From Platycnemis pennipes (taxonomy: Eukaryota > Arthropoda > Insecta > Odonata > Platycnemididae), in NCBI GenBank assembly GCA_933228895.1, contig OW121856.1:18741805-18805804 (forward strand): a DNA stretch of 64,000 nt. The letters run 5' to 3'. How positions within the stretch are numbered: the stretch's first letter is position 1; every line of letters starts with the position of its first letter. Below are positions 51,250 to 61,829 of the stretch, one piece after another. The position numbers and the translations under genes are program-made. Under the pieces are notes generated by a model that had not been told where the DNA came from, did no database searches, and worked only from the letters and a program-made list of their open reading frames with translations.

Positions 51250-52235
51250 TTCTACCGCTGAAGGTAGGTCTAAATTGACATTTAATTCTTCCCACCCCCT
51301 AAATTTCACACGATGTCCCTCTTCATCCCCTCATACCTCCCATCATTCCATCCAAGCAACCCATTCTTCTCCTCCCTCTTCCCCACTAATCCGACGTTCT
51401 TCCCTCAATCACGCCTTTCATTACACCATCCCCTTTTATCACCTTTTCCATTCACACCTTCTACCTTCTCCTAATTTAATCTATTAAATTTCTTTCCTCT
51501 CCTACTAATTCTAGCACTCCATCGCTCAACCTCCTTTTGACCCACTTTACTTTCTCCATCCTTCGTCACACCCACATCTCAAAAGCCCTAAGTCTATTTT
51601 CATCTTCTTTTTGCAAAGCCCATATTTACGCCCCATGCAGTGCAATGCTCCATATTAAACTTTTCACTACCTTTTTCTTTACTTCCCTACTTAACGCCCC
51701 TGTCATTAGTTCACCCCCACCAGTAAAAGCTTCTTTTTCCAACGTGATTCTCCCTCTCACTTCAATACTCCTACATACTTTTTCCTCCAACACACTACCT
51801 ATATAGCTAAATTGATCCACTTGCTCTAGCTTCTCACCTCTTACCTTCATAGTTAAACTGGCCTTTTTTGTTCTTGAAAATGACATTACTCTAGATTCCT
51901 TCTGGTTTATCTTCATACCGTATCTTTCACACTCTCCCTGCAACGCATCCAGCATTTTTTGCAAGCCTCAGGCTGATTGCCTCACAAGCGCTTGGTCATC
52001 TGTGAACCTCACCGATGTTATCAATTTCTTCCCAACCTTTACTCCAGCCTCAAGCTCATCCCAAGACTCTCTCACCATTTCCTATGAGAATATGTTATAA
52101 ATTACCGGTGATAACGGACAGCCCTGCCTAACTCCCCTCCCTATTGTGGCTTAACCCGATTCTCCATCGGCTACTCTCACCATGCCTATTGCACCAAGTA
52201 TCAACTTCGGATCAGTCTCCTGTCTGCTCAAAACT
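51250..52235 (-). mobile_element. RTE-like LINE, copy 2
   Basis: Minus-strand fragment. A 112-codon frame at 51626-51964 contains YGMKINQKESRVMSFS, QFSYIGSVLEEKV and ALSREVKKKVVKSLIW. The RT palm lies to the right with stops, and the KRD-like 3' end is near 51300. Confidence 0.88.
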
Positions 52236-52544
52236 GCTTAATTCCTCATCTTAGAGAATGGAGATGTTACATTGTGAAGAAAGAGAAATTAGTGGAACTC
52301 TAATTACTAGTAGTCTTAGATCTTTGTTTCTGCAGCTTGGACAGGGTGAGAGGGGAGTAGGATGCAGCTCGGTATTTGCCCTTGAGATTAGTGTTCAGCC
52401 ACTCTGAGTGAGATGTTGTCTAAAAAAATCGGATCATACTGAAATGGAGACAATTAAAAATGACAAGAAGAGTGGTTATAGAAAAAAGAATTTCCCAAAT
52501 CTCTATTCTCATGAGGTGGAGATCACGGAGAAAGGAAGACGAGG

Positions 52545-52690
52545 GCAGACAGGGGATAGAAAAAGTATATGAAAGGTAAGAGAGTTCTCAATTACTCCTC
52601 ATTCACACAAAAATAGGCATATGAAGAAAAATAAACGGATACAAAGGAAACACTTGTGTATTCACTCACTATTGGGAAGTTATTAGGAAA
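52545..52690 (+). repeat. Dispersed repeat family R, copy 1
   Basis: It shares AGAGAGTTCTCAATTACTC, a TATGAAGAAAAATAAA stretch and GTATTCACTCACTATTG with the copies at 53575 and 55615. Confidence 0.6.
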
Positions 52691-53574
52691 TTGGTAAACA
52701 AGTATTGGGAAATATGAACTTGGAATTTGTTTCTCAAGTATAGCTGATGCATTAGACATGAAATTTTCTCACAATTTTAAATTTATAAGAAAAACTTTCC
52801 TATGCCAACCACAAAGATTATTAAATGCTATTAAAATCTTCCTGAAAATTAATGTATGTCACGTGACTTGAAATGCCTTTTGACATCACTGCACGGTATA
52901 GCTTCCATATTGTTACGGAAACAGATACTTATTTTAGAAGAATATGAAGCGAATATACTGTTTTGAAGTTTTTAATCGTTCCTTGATCGTAACAATAACT
53001 GAAAAGGGTATTAAAAATGCCATATCCAACAATCTGTTTTTGGTTGACTCCCTCATGGTGGCATCAGTCTTGAAAAAAACTGTGATTTCTTTGTCGTAGC
53101 AGAGACTCACAGAGTGAAAACAGACAGGTATTTAATGGTATTTAATATACAGATATGTATTTAATGGATGATTTGCTTGTTACGATCCACACCACTTAAA
53201 TAAGATCGAAATATATTAATTTATTGCATTAAAGAAATTAGATACATCCATTTCTGCCAAGTATTCATTAAACAACTTATCCCCAAGTACAAGTTTAACA
53301 ATGGCCATAGTGATACCGTGTGGTGACGTTGTGTTCTAAAGCTGCCGAAAATGTACAACTTTTAAAGAGTTATATCTTATTATCACAACTAAATTCTTCA
53401 GAAAAATTTTTGCTAAGTACATTTTAGCTAATAAACTTCTTTTTCAAAGAGTTATAAATAATAATGCATGTCAATTAAACACACACACAAAGTTAAGGGA
53501 AAAGTAATACCTACAAGGGAAGGGCAACTCATGAAATCTTGTTACAAAAACCAATCACAAACTTTGTATTCCCT
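52691..53574. other. AT-rich, no recognised feature
   Basis: CpG-poor sequence without recognised exons or repeats. Confidence 0.4.
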
Positions 53575-53770
53575 TGATTTTGGGTGTGTGTGTGTGAGTG
53601 AAAAGTAATTGACAACTATTGCTACAATAGTGAGTGAATGCTTCAGTGTATCTGGTGAATCCATTCATTTTTCGTCATATGTTTGATTTTGTGGGATCCA
53701 CAAGTAATTGAGAACTCCCTCACCTTGTGAATATGTACTTTTTCCAACCCCCTATTCCCCTTATTCTCTG
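53575..53770 (-). repeat. Dispersed repeat family R, copy 2
   Basis: Inverse of copy 1. On the minus strand it has GGAATAGGGGGTTGGAAAAA, GGGAGTTCTCAATTACTTGT and GCATTCACTCACTATTG, then a GT/AC-rich end. Confidence 0.6.
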
Positions 53771-54530
53771 ACATTCTGTCAACCTAATGATAGCATAGTA
53801 TGGAAACCTGGGCTGTGAGCAAATCTTAATCTTGTGAAAAATTCCATCAATGTGCTCAAATTCCACACATCTTGCCTGGCACTTCCTTATTCATTCAGTT
53901 AAAAACAAAAAAATTGCAATCACAATATACCATAGGGTACATTTATGTGATGAGTAGGTGAAGCTCAAAATGTTTAGATCAAAGAACATGAGATTATCTT
54001 TGGCAAATTAATAAACATAATGGTCAAAATGGTAACTGAGAGTAGAAACACATAAGCGGTGCAAATAGGAAATAATCCAAACAGCTCCAGCAAGCAAGCA
54101 AGATGAGATCAGAGGCTTCCACAGTGGTCTGATGCAAAGTTATCTCAGGGGATATGCCTCCATATTTGCTTTCTTACACCAGCCTAAGTGGATCTGCTAG
54201 ATTTGCTCCAAGCAAAGAGCCAAGAGATATAAAGGTCTACAGGGAAGTAGGCATACAACTCAATAAACTTTCACAAATAACATATACATACCAAATAGAA
54301 ATTGACAAAATTAGAATTTGGCAACATTAGCAATCATTAAAAAAAAATGAACACTTAAGGGCTAGAGATTTATTCACTGATTTTCGCAACATATCCAGCG
54401 TTCATACTATTTATTAACTGTGCTTAAGAGAGGGAAAAGTGACCACTATTCTTCATATTTTTTCTTGATTCTGAAGCAAGTTGCTGCGATAATTAAGCCG
54501 TTTACGACTGGCGTCAACTTCAAACGTTAA
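53771..54530. other. AT-rich; one weak exon candidate
   Basis: Apart from the candidate exon at 54180-54236, nothing was recognised. Confidence 0.35.
54180..54236 (-). CDS. Weak candidate internal exon, minus strand
   Basis: A minus-strand stretch follows CTTCCCTGTAG and stays open for 19 codons (ISLGSLLGANLADPLRL near its end), then reaches a GT donor (GTGTAAG). It would join the exon at 50879-50953 in phase 0. The other two frames contain stops. The donor is not strong and no family is recognised, so this may be chance. Confidence 0.2.
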
Positions 54531-54534
54531 CAGG

Positions 54535-55185
54535 AATTGGTTACAAGTTCCATGGCGCCAGTTTATGAGTGACATTAACTGGAATGTGCATTAGCAATCA
54601 TCGGTCACTGCCATTAATTTTTGGCCTGCTGTTTACACGTGGGTGAGTACCACAAATTTGTTGACTACAGTAGAAAACATGAAAAATGGACAGATAAGAG
54701 CACTAAAAGATTATGTTGGCTGATAAGCCAGCGAAGTGCAGATCCAGCCGTAATCTGATTGGACTAGAGTCAATCATACCTCAATAGGGATGGTAGAAAT
54801 TAGACTGTGGGCTTAGCCTAGAATTTTGGAGATCTGGAGAATCCTACTGAGTCAACAACAGGCCAAATTACATATAAGAGAACCTAGGCCTGGACTTGTA
54901 AAAAGACTCCTTCTACTTAACAGGGGTCAACTACAAATGGTAGTGGGACTTTTTTTCTGGGCATTACCGAGTAATGAGGCAACTGCACCTCCTGGGAATC
55001 GCAGATTCACCCAGAAGCAGGTGGTGTGAAGAAGAGGATGAAACCACATCCAATATATTATGCGAGTGTCCCACTGTGATGAATACTCAAGAATACCCAT
55101 TCATGGATCCCAGGGAGGTTAGGGAAATCCCCTTAGGGCACCTGATGGCTTCCAGCAAGGCAATTGGCCTCTACGGGTGATTCAC
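54535..55185 (+). mobile_element. LINE-C (R1/I-like) ORF2 C-terminal remnant
   Basis: Frames at 54826-55029 and 54974-55180 overlap after a frameshift. The second reads RQLHLLGIADSPRSRWCEEE followed by DETTSNILCECP. This is the Cys-rich end that follows the RNase H-like part in I/R1-group LINEs. Stops upstream show decay. Confidence 0.75.
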
Positions 55186-55614
55186 CAAATAGGTTGCTGG
55201 CTCAGTGGACTAATAGGTCTAAGTGCCTTACAGCCTCCTTGAGAGGAACTCCACCAAAAACACAACCGACATCTACTACAAGATTATAATTGCTGTTATC
55301 AGGTATGCAGCTTTTTATTTGTATAGGAAAAATGCCTTAAAAAATATTGGGATTAAAATGAAATTTCCAAACTGCTTACTCACATCCCAACGTGGCCCAA
55401 GGAGTTTGAGTAATGAACGTAGCCCAAATCCACCTCAATGCTGCAAACAAATGAGAACCAACATCTAATATTGGGTGCACATACTGCACATGCACTGGCA
55501 TGAAATCATCAACCATGAACGTAAAAGTTGAGCTGAGCAGAACAATGTAAAGAACATATCTACGGCTGTAATAAATAACAAATGAAGATTAATATCCACA
55601 AAGCCGTAACCATA

Positions 55615-55780
55615 AGGGGGCAAAGGAATAAAAAAGGGGGGGAATAGGGGGAAGGAAGGAGTGTATACAAAGTAAGGGAGCTCTCAATCACACGTACAAA
55701 ATCAAACATACGGAGAAACTTAAGTGGCAGTAAATGACACATTTGCACACTCACTCACATATTACCAACAACCATCACAC
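55615..55780 (+). repeat. Dispersed repeat family R, copy 3
   Basis: GGGAGCTCTCAATCACACGT, AAATCAAACATACGGAG and TTGCACACTCACTCACATAT align to copies 1 and 2. It begins with a G-rich stretch as copy 2 does. Confidence 0.6.
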
Positions 55781-55849
55781 TTAAAATTAAAGGAATCAAG
55801 GTAAAAATAAAACGAACAGTGACTCACACAATCACTCACTCACTCAGTT

Positions 55850-56105
55850 TTGTATACAAAATACAGTCACTTTCGTGAGTTCAATCACACACAAGCAGGG
55901 TTTACGAGGATTTCTCCAACGCCAGTGACCTGTCATACACGCAAGACAAAATAATAAAAGTAAGGGATAGTAAATAACTAAAGTAAATAAATAAAATTCA
56001 TAATAACTTTCAAGCATTCATTCATGTGGGTTTGCATACGATACACAGTCACCCTCGTGATTCTCATTCACACGCACACATACATGCAGGGTTCAGGGAC
56101 TTTCC
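55850..56105 (+). repeat. Two tandem-like units of an ACAGTCACCCTCGTGA repeat
   Basis: Units at 55861-55945 and 56043-56105 share ACAGTCACYYTCGTGA, TCACACACA and CAGGGTT. A third copy lies at 60238-60320 in the same orientation, beyond an inverted pair. Confidence 0.65.
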
Positions 56106-56127
56106 CTCAATCATGCGCTCGGGTTTG

Positions 56128-56237
56128 TGCACCCGTCCACAATAAAATGTTACCACCTCGGAGGCCGAATTTTTCTAAGTCCCGAGTTGAAGGAGATTTG
56201 ACAACACTGTCCCTTGGCGCAGAGTTTAAATGCCCAG
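56128..56237 (+). repeat. Left arm of 4.1-kb-spaced inverted repeat
   Basis: It starts CACCCGTCCACAATAAAA, then CACCTCGGAGGCCGAATT and GTTGAAGGAGATTTGACAAC. It pairs with 60123-60230 with few mismatches over about 105 bp. The arms may be ends of one element or two copies of a short repeat in opposite orientation. Confidence 0.8.
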
Positions 56238-57369
56238 AGCTCTCGCTGCTCTCGCCATTTATTGGGGGTACCCTTCCCTCGAGAACAATTCCCTTTTCGC
56301 ACTTTTTCAAGTGAACAACCAGGGCAGACCGCCTTGACTCAAGACCACTCTTCTCGGTGGTCGTGCTTGTCCACGATATCTGCTAGAAGACGAGTCGCCC
56401 GAGACACATAGGTACCCGTGGCCACAGAACGGGAGAAGGGGCACGAGATGAGTTATAATCACTTTTCACCACATTTCTACTAGAAACATAATAGAAAATG
56501 ACACTCGCTTTATAACCTCTTTCGAAAATACCTAACATTTATTCCGAGACCACTTTGGAGTCCTATGACAACCGGACGATTTTCCGAGGGTAATGATTAA
56601 CGTGCTAAATGGTCGTTGAGCTTCCACGGGTATTATAAGACCGTAAAATATGTAATGTTCTGGTTGACATTTTGTCCTCTAAACTTAACACTTCAAAACG
56701 CCTACATTTATTGATTACTAAGTCACCAATTAACTCAGATTCATCCAACGTTCATGTCGCAGAGCGTAGGTGTGAAGAAAGTCTTAGGAAGGTGTAAACA
56801 GAAAGTCTTACGTTTATTATTCCGTAGTTGTTTTTCAATTGATCATTACTTCAACTGCTCATGTATTACGTCTAAATGAAATTAGATCAGTTGCTAATAT
56901 GATCTTCAGTATTTTTGTAACGCTTGAACTCTTGGAACTTTATTCAAAAGCCATTGATTTCTGAAAATCAATAGCTATCGGCTTACGTGGGCCGAGATTC
57001 TTACAAAGTAGAAGTCTTTAAGTTTTTCCAGCCTCATTACCTAATTCTCTCTGAAAGACAATTGCATAAAACGGCTTAATCTGAGAAGCCTTTGAGCGCT
57101 TAGCCGATATACCCTACCTTCGGAAATAATTCTGATACGTTCAGAAGTCGGTCGGTATATTTTTTCACCCTCAGAAACATTCCCGACACATTTTATGATA
57201 CCCACAACCCCAAACAGTAAGCAGGTGGTGAAAATAGAATCAAGCCAGATCACAACAAAAAAAAACTCATCCGGGAAATGAACCACAGATCTACAAATGT
57301 GCTGTTATACGCGCTATTCCAAGCAAGGTTTGAATTTGGGCAGGCTCTCCATTTCTTCGCATTTCCACC
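56238..57369. other. No recognised feature inside inverted pair
   Basis: CpG frequency recovers here. No coding frame is recognisable. Confidence 0.35.
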
Positions 57370-57617
57370 TTCCGCTATTTAAGTAGTGTATTGGAGAAAA
57401 AGGGGTATAGCAGCATTGATGACAGAAGGAAAATTGTATCAGCAAGATAAGCTTTTAGTCGTAGACGTGAACAGTTGACAGGTGCGTTAAGTAGGGAAGT
57501 AAAGAAAATACTAGTGAAAAGTTTGATATGGAGCGTGGCACTATATGACGCTCAAACATAGACTTCATGGAACGAAGATGGAAATATACTCAGAGCTTTT
57601 AACATGTTCGCTGCGGC

Positions 57618-57637
57618 GTGACCCACCGGTGGGTCAC
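57618..57637. repeat. Palindrome 1 of MITE
   Basis: GTGACCCACCGGTGGGTCAC, a perfect 20-bp palindrome within 16 bp of the left end. Confidence 0.95.
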
Positions 57638-57787
57638 GCTAATCCTTCTAGCGCCGCGGCCTCTAAATTCTTTGAATTGTCTCAACTTGCGAGGAGTATT
57701 GTGAGAGTAGGAATCGAGATCTTCTCGAGTGACTTCACCCAGAGGTTAGTCACAGTTCAAATAACAGACTGCTATGTGACTCTTAAT

Positions 57788-57807
57788 GTGACCCACCGGT
57801 GGGTCAC
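57788..57807. repeat. Palindrome 2 of MITE
   Basis: Exact copy of the palindrome at 57618. Confidence 0.95.
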
Positions 57808-57843
57808 GCCGCCCCTCCTGAAACTTTTTTCAGCGTGAGCGGT

Positions 57844-57863
57844 GTGACCCACCAGTGGGTCAC
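57844..57863. repeat. Palindrome 3 of MITE, one change
   Basis: Same 20-mer with a G to A change at the centre (CACCAGTG). Confidence 0.95.
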
Positions 57864-58663
57864 GAACAAATTTACATATTAGCATATTATATCCAAAATA
57901 CGTTTATTTTTTGCTTTCTTTTTGTTTTTTTCATGTTTATGTGATTTTTATACATAAGGATGAACAATACTCGATATAGTAAAACATATCAACTTATTAA
58001 AAATAATGAAAATGTTTAGGACAATTTTTTCTCCTCAACCTCTTGGCTGTCCGTCAGTTGCTCGAAACTAAACAGTCCGAACTGCACTCGCCCGGCTGTG
58101 TTAGAGATTGACTCTCTCTCTTCCCTTCAACCCCCCCCCCCCCCCTCTATGGAAGGGCAATTGGGAAAGAGTCGCGTAGCGTTCTTCAGCCAATCCCTCA
58201 GTGGTGGATGAGTGACCGTGCCCTTGCCGGGTGAAAGTCTTCCGAATTGCAGACACTACTTTTTTCTGAGTGAGACAAACCACTATGTACTCTTTCCAAA
58301 GGATCCCCCTACCCTTTTCTCATAGTGTGAGCAGGGCTGGGGAATCGGTACGCACGGACGGGCGTCTACGTCTCACAGACGGGCGCGAACAAGGGCAGGC
58401 GCAATAAACAGAGACGGGTGGGAGTCTCCTGGATTTTCCGAACGTCAGCAAATCTTTACCACATGCATTGTATTGTTGCCCCTCTCTTCCCCCATCCCAC
58501 GCCAGGGTCTAGCTGATAGCGTGCCCCACGTGGCCGGGGGAGGGGTGGGCTGGGGGCGAAGCTGGGAGTAGCCTCCCGCAGCCTTCCTCTAATCTCAGGA
58601 AACAGCTGAGTGTTGCCGCTTCAACCACCATAACTCGGCAGTGGCCAGAAGCTCGGAAGGACT

Positions 58664-58683
58664 GTGACCCACCGGTGGGTCAC
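58664..58683. repeat. Palindrome 4 of MITE
   Basis: Exact copy, 48 bp from the right end. Confidence 0.95.
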
Positions 58684-59058
58684 ACCGCACTGTGAGGAGT
58701 AGGGCTTTAAACAGCTCCGCAGTGAACGTGTTAAGATGTATGGAGAAGGATGGAGAAATTAAAGTGGGTCAAAAGGAGGACAAATGATGAAGTATTAGAA
58801 ATGGTAGGAAAGGAAAAAATTTTGATTGATGAATAGAGAAGATAAAAAGGGCGAGGGTGAATTGAAATATGTGATTGAGTGAAGAATATTGGTTAAACGG
58901 GGTAGAGTGAGGCAAAGAACGGGTACCTTGAATAAAATGATGGGAGGTATGAGGGGCTGAAGAGGGACATTGTGTGGAACCAAAACTAATGATAATAATG
59001 ATTCTCATCACTGCAATCACATCACGTGTTTAATTCCCTCGGAAAATATGAATTAATC

Positions 59059-59300
59059 CTCACCTAGAAATTCATTGCTCTCTTTTCCATACATCGATTG
59101 ATGATTCTAAGTACCAACGTAGCAGAATGAGAGATTCAGTAGTCTTCGCATTCCCTTGTTGCTCTCATTTTCGTTTTAGATGGCAATACAGTTTCTTTGA
59201 ATACTCCGACAGTATATTCTCCTTGCATATCCTACAAGCGAGTCCATAAAAATCCTCCGACCTCTCTGCACAGTAGTTCAGTAATTCCAAGTATTCCCTA
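59059..59300 (-). mobile_element. RTE-like LINE, copy 4 fragment
   Basis: Plus-strand text TCACCTAGAAATTCATTGCT followed by TTGATGATTCTAAGTAC aligns with 47770-47830 of RTE copy 1. The fragment is therefore minus-strand RT sequence, short and stop-laden. Confidence 0.6.
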
Positions 59301-60122
59301 TAATTACGTTGAATGTGTTCTGGTCATATTGCAGAATTACACGTCCAGTCCTTTTTTTATATTTCAAGTAGCATATACTGCGATATGAATTGCCGATGAG
59401 TATTCATTCTAAGAATTAACCAGACGAGTATGCGAGAGTGCGAGGATTGTGTGTAATTTAAAATAAATTCTAAATATATCCGCGATAATTTTTCTTCATT
59501 TATTACGCAATTAAGGTTGGAACTTTATACATAAAGACGTCCAATAAGTCTTCTCTTTTCTTGTTGAAATCTGTATGTGCCAGTTGTAGCGTAAGTATTT
59601 TTGCCATTTACTACACAAGCGCAGTTTTCGAACTCATTGCGCAGTCAAATAAAATTCACCGATAATTTAAAAATAACACCGATCGTTAACAGATATATAA
59701 ATGCTGATAACAATATTCATCTATGTTATACATGTTATAAAATCAAAATTTTCTACGATGAAATAAACGCAAAAATGGAGTATTTTGGAACATAGTGGAA
59801 ATGACATAGACTAAGAAAAATCGACGGTGTTAATGACCACTCTTGCTTCGAGCTGCATTTACATTTGGGTAGTCACTCTCTCAAGAGCCGTAGTCGCGGA
59901 AACCTAAGCGACCCATCTTCAAGGGAGTAACTCCGAGCAGCAATCTAAAAGAAGGCTTTTTTCGGGAGGCCTCACTCCTTGGGGCCGACTAATTGTCATA
60001 AGGCACCCTTGCGGCCCTCCCTCTCCAACGCAAAAATCTCTCTCCAGGTCATTGAGGAAGGGTCCCACCACAAGCCATGGCAAGGGAAGGAGGACCGTGC
60101 CTCGGTCTTGCTGGTGCTGCTC

Positions 60123-60230
60123 GGGGCATTTAAAGGGACACAGCTGCACTGTTGTCAAATCTCCTTCAACTCGGGACTTTGAAAAATTTGGCCTCCGAGG
60201 TGGTAACTTTTTATTGTGGACGGGTGTACA
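60123..60230 (-). repeat. Right arm of 4.1-kb-spaced inverted repeat
   Basis: Reverse complement of 56128-56237 with a few substitutions and one small indel near the inner end. The minus-strand frame 59919-60248 runs through it without a known domain. Confidence 0.8.
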
Positions 60231-60237
60231 TTCACAA

Positions 60238-60320
60238 AGTACAGTCACCCTCGTGAATCACATTCACACACACAATCAGGGTTTATGAGGAATCTCCTTC
60301 GCCAGTGACCTGTCACACTC
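60238..60320 (+). repeat. Third ACAGTCACCCTCGTGA repeat unit
   Basis: ACAGTCACCCTCGTGAATCA, CAGGGTTTATGAGGAATC and GCCAGTGACCTGTCACAC match the unit at 55861, just outside the right inverted arm. Confidence 0.65.
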
Positions 60321-60366
60321 ACAGGGAAAGGAGTAAGGATGGAAAGGATGCCCAGCGTCAAAAACT

Positions 60367-60405
60367 GACACCAGGTGTTTCGCCTGCCAAGCAGGCTTTG
60401 TCAGA
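60367..60405 (-). ncRNA. Hammerhead-ribozyme-like motif in Penelope 3' UTR
   Basis: Minus strand: CTGACAA, then a 6-bp stem II (GCCTGC/GCAGGC), GAAA, stem III ACACC/GGTGT and GTC. The G of CTGANGA is an A here, so catalysis would be lost. One extra A precedes stem II. Confidence 0.45.
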
Positions 60406-60542
60406 GGAGAATGTCAATCTGGGAGAGGAATAGGAAATACACAGAGTCAAGAGGGGAAGCTAGAAGGAGGGGGTAGTATGTTATGATTGGTTGGGTGATC
60501 AGGAGGCAGATGATAGAAGTGTGGGGGGAGAAGGTGAGGGAA

Positions 60543-60568
60543 GGGGGGGGGGGGGGGGGGGGGGGGGG
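60543..60568 (+). repeat. 26-base G homopolymer
   Basis: Uninterrupted G run in the Penelope 3' region. Its length may be unreliable in the assembly. Confidence 0.9.
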
Positions 60569-61040
60569 CACTTGATTACTTTGTGCACAAAGAGAAATTA
60601 AGCAGTAGGAAATTGGCCCTTGGTCGCTATTATTGGTGTTGCTGCAACTCTTCTGCATATGAATCCTTTTGTATGCGTCTAACAAATGGTCTGGGGTGTT
60701 TCAAGAGTTTTAGATTGTCAACAGTGATGCAATGTGCTTCTGAATACATATGTTGGGCTACTGATGATTGTTGGAAATGCCCTAGCCTAAAGCAGGCTGC
60801 ATGCTCCTTGAATCTAATGTTGAGGTTCCAGCGGGTTTGGCCAATGTAAGACGCACTTCATTCCAGGCAAGAGATATGGTGAAACCTGACTTGTGAAATG
60901 GGTTCTATGGGATCTTTGGGGTTATGAAGGTTATATTTAAGTTTATTGGTGGACACAAATGTGGGTTTGAAATTATGTTTTTTGAAAATATATCCAAGGC
61001 CTTTCGTTAATTTGGGATGAAAAGAGGGTTTTACATATTT

Positions 61041-61125
61041 CTAGGGATGTGCGAGTATCACATTTTGACCTCGAGTCGAGTATCGAGTCGAGTTGTAAAG
61101 TACTCGCGAGTATCGAGTCGAGTCG
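61041..61125. repeat. CGAGT-rich short repeat at a possible hAT-like end
   Basis: CTAGGGATGTGCGAGTATCA followed by several CGAGTCGAG and CGAGTATCGAG units. The first bases resemble hAT termini, but no matching 8-bp duplication was found. Confidence 0.5.
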
Positions 61126-61684
61126 AGTTTGTACATTATTGTACATGAGTGAAGAGACCCAGTTCTTACTTAAGTCATCGCAATTAAAGTTAGCCAGCAA
61201 TCTGACTATCAAATGGCAGGTCTACCTACCTAATGCATAGTTATAAACAGACAAATTAATATGGCACGTAGCGCAGGCCAAAAGACATAATGGAAATTTT
61301 CCGGTAGCTCTCGAAATAAGAAAATTACCTTCATTCCTAGGATTACTCAAAAATGTGTAAATTAGCTTGCAGTACGGTACCTAGAGTGTACTTAGGCATA
61401 ATATGAGGCCTATATGAGTGACATGCCCTATTAACTTGTAATGAAAGTAAGCCAGGAAGCAAACTATTTTTTCTTAAGGAATACATAAGCCTAATTAGAA
61501 GAGCATTCCTTGTATTTCGCATTCCTATGTATTTATTTCTTTTCAGAGCTTTCTCAGTGATGTCGTGTATGCCGTAGTCCAACAGTACAGTGAATTTCAC
61601 ACAATATGCCTTATTTTTGCAGTAAATATTTGATAAGCTCACACCTCTAATTTATGATTGGCCGTTAATTACATAGTTAGTTTT
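61126..61684. other. AT-rich, no recognised feature
   Basis: No coding or repeat signal apart from TAGAGGTGTGAGC (inverse, at 61637-61649), weakly similar to the 61042 end. Confidence 0.35.
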
Positions 61685-61829
61685 TTAGCATATACTGTTC
61701 TTCCTCTTCCAATTAATGGCACCATCTCTTCAAAATCAGTGATTTCTGCCTAAACATGATAGAACTTAGAATCATAAAAAGGACCTGGGTCAATCACCCC
61801 CATTTGCACGATGCATGAACACCCAATAT
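61685..61829 (+). repeat. Inverted repeat A, left arm
   Basis: A 145-bp arm beginning TTAGCATATACTGTTCTTCC and ending CATGAACACCCAATAT. It matches the reverse complement of 63145-63289 with one difference seen. Confidence 0.92.

Larger units (their letters stand above)
57599..58734. mobile_element. piggyBac-type MITE with TTAA target sites
   Basis: A 1128-bp element flanked by TTAA on both sides. The ends read CATGTTCGCTGCGGCG and, inverted, CACGTTCACTGCGGAG, so 13 of 16 bases match. It holds four copies of a 20-bp palindrome, a 15-base C run and no transposase frame. It sits within RTE copy 3, giving clean flanks on both sides. TTAA duplication is the piggyBac hallmark; the family within that superfamily is not determined. 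Confidence 0.82.
57370..58990 (+). mobile_element. RTE-like LINE, copy 3, split by MITE
   Basis: 57370-57602 translates to GALSREVKKILVKSLIWSVA in pieces. It resumes at 58735 with MEKDGEIKVGQKE and a LKRDIVW-like end near 58978. The insertion at the TTAA breaks the region after the WSVAL block. Confidence 0.85.
60340..61040 (-). mobile_element. Penelope-like element, 3' end with GIY-YIG endonuclease
   Basis: On the minus strand the frame reads HNFKPTFVSTNKLKYNLHNP, then ISCLE-stop-SASYIGQT and NIRFKEHAACFRLGHFQQS. A later SEAHCITVDNLKLL segment and stops follow. The YIGQT and R-x-KEH spacing is that of Penelope GIY-YIG endonucleases. An internal stop shows inactivity. The 3' UTR holds a 26-G run and a hammerhead-like motif. 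Confidence 0.85.

Noticed and set aside
61042..61649. Complete hAT element
   Set aside because: The ends (TAGGGATGTG and inverse TAGAGGTGTG) agree only partly and the 8-bp flanks do not match.
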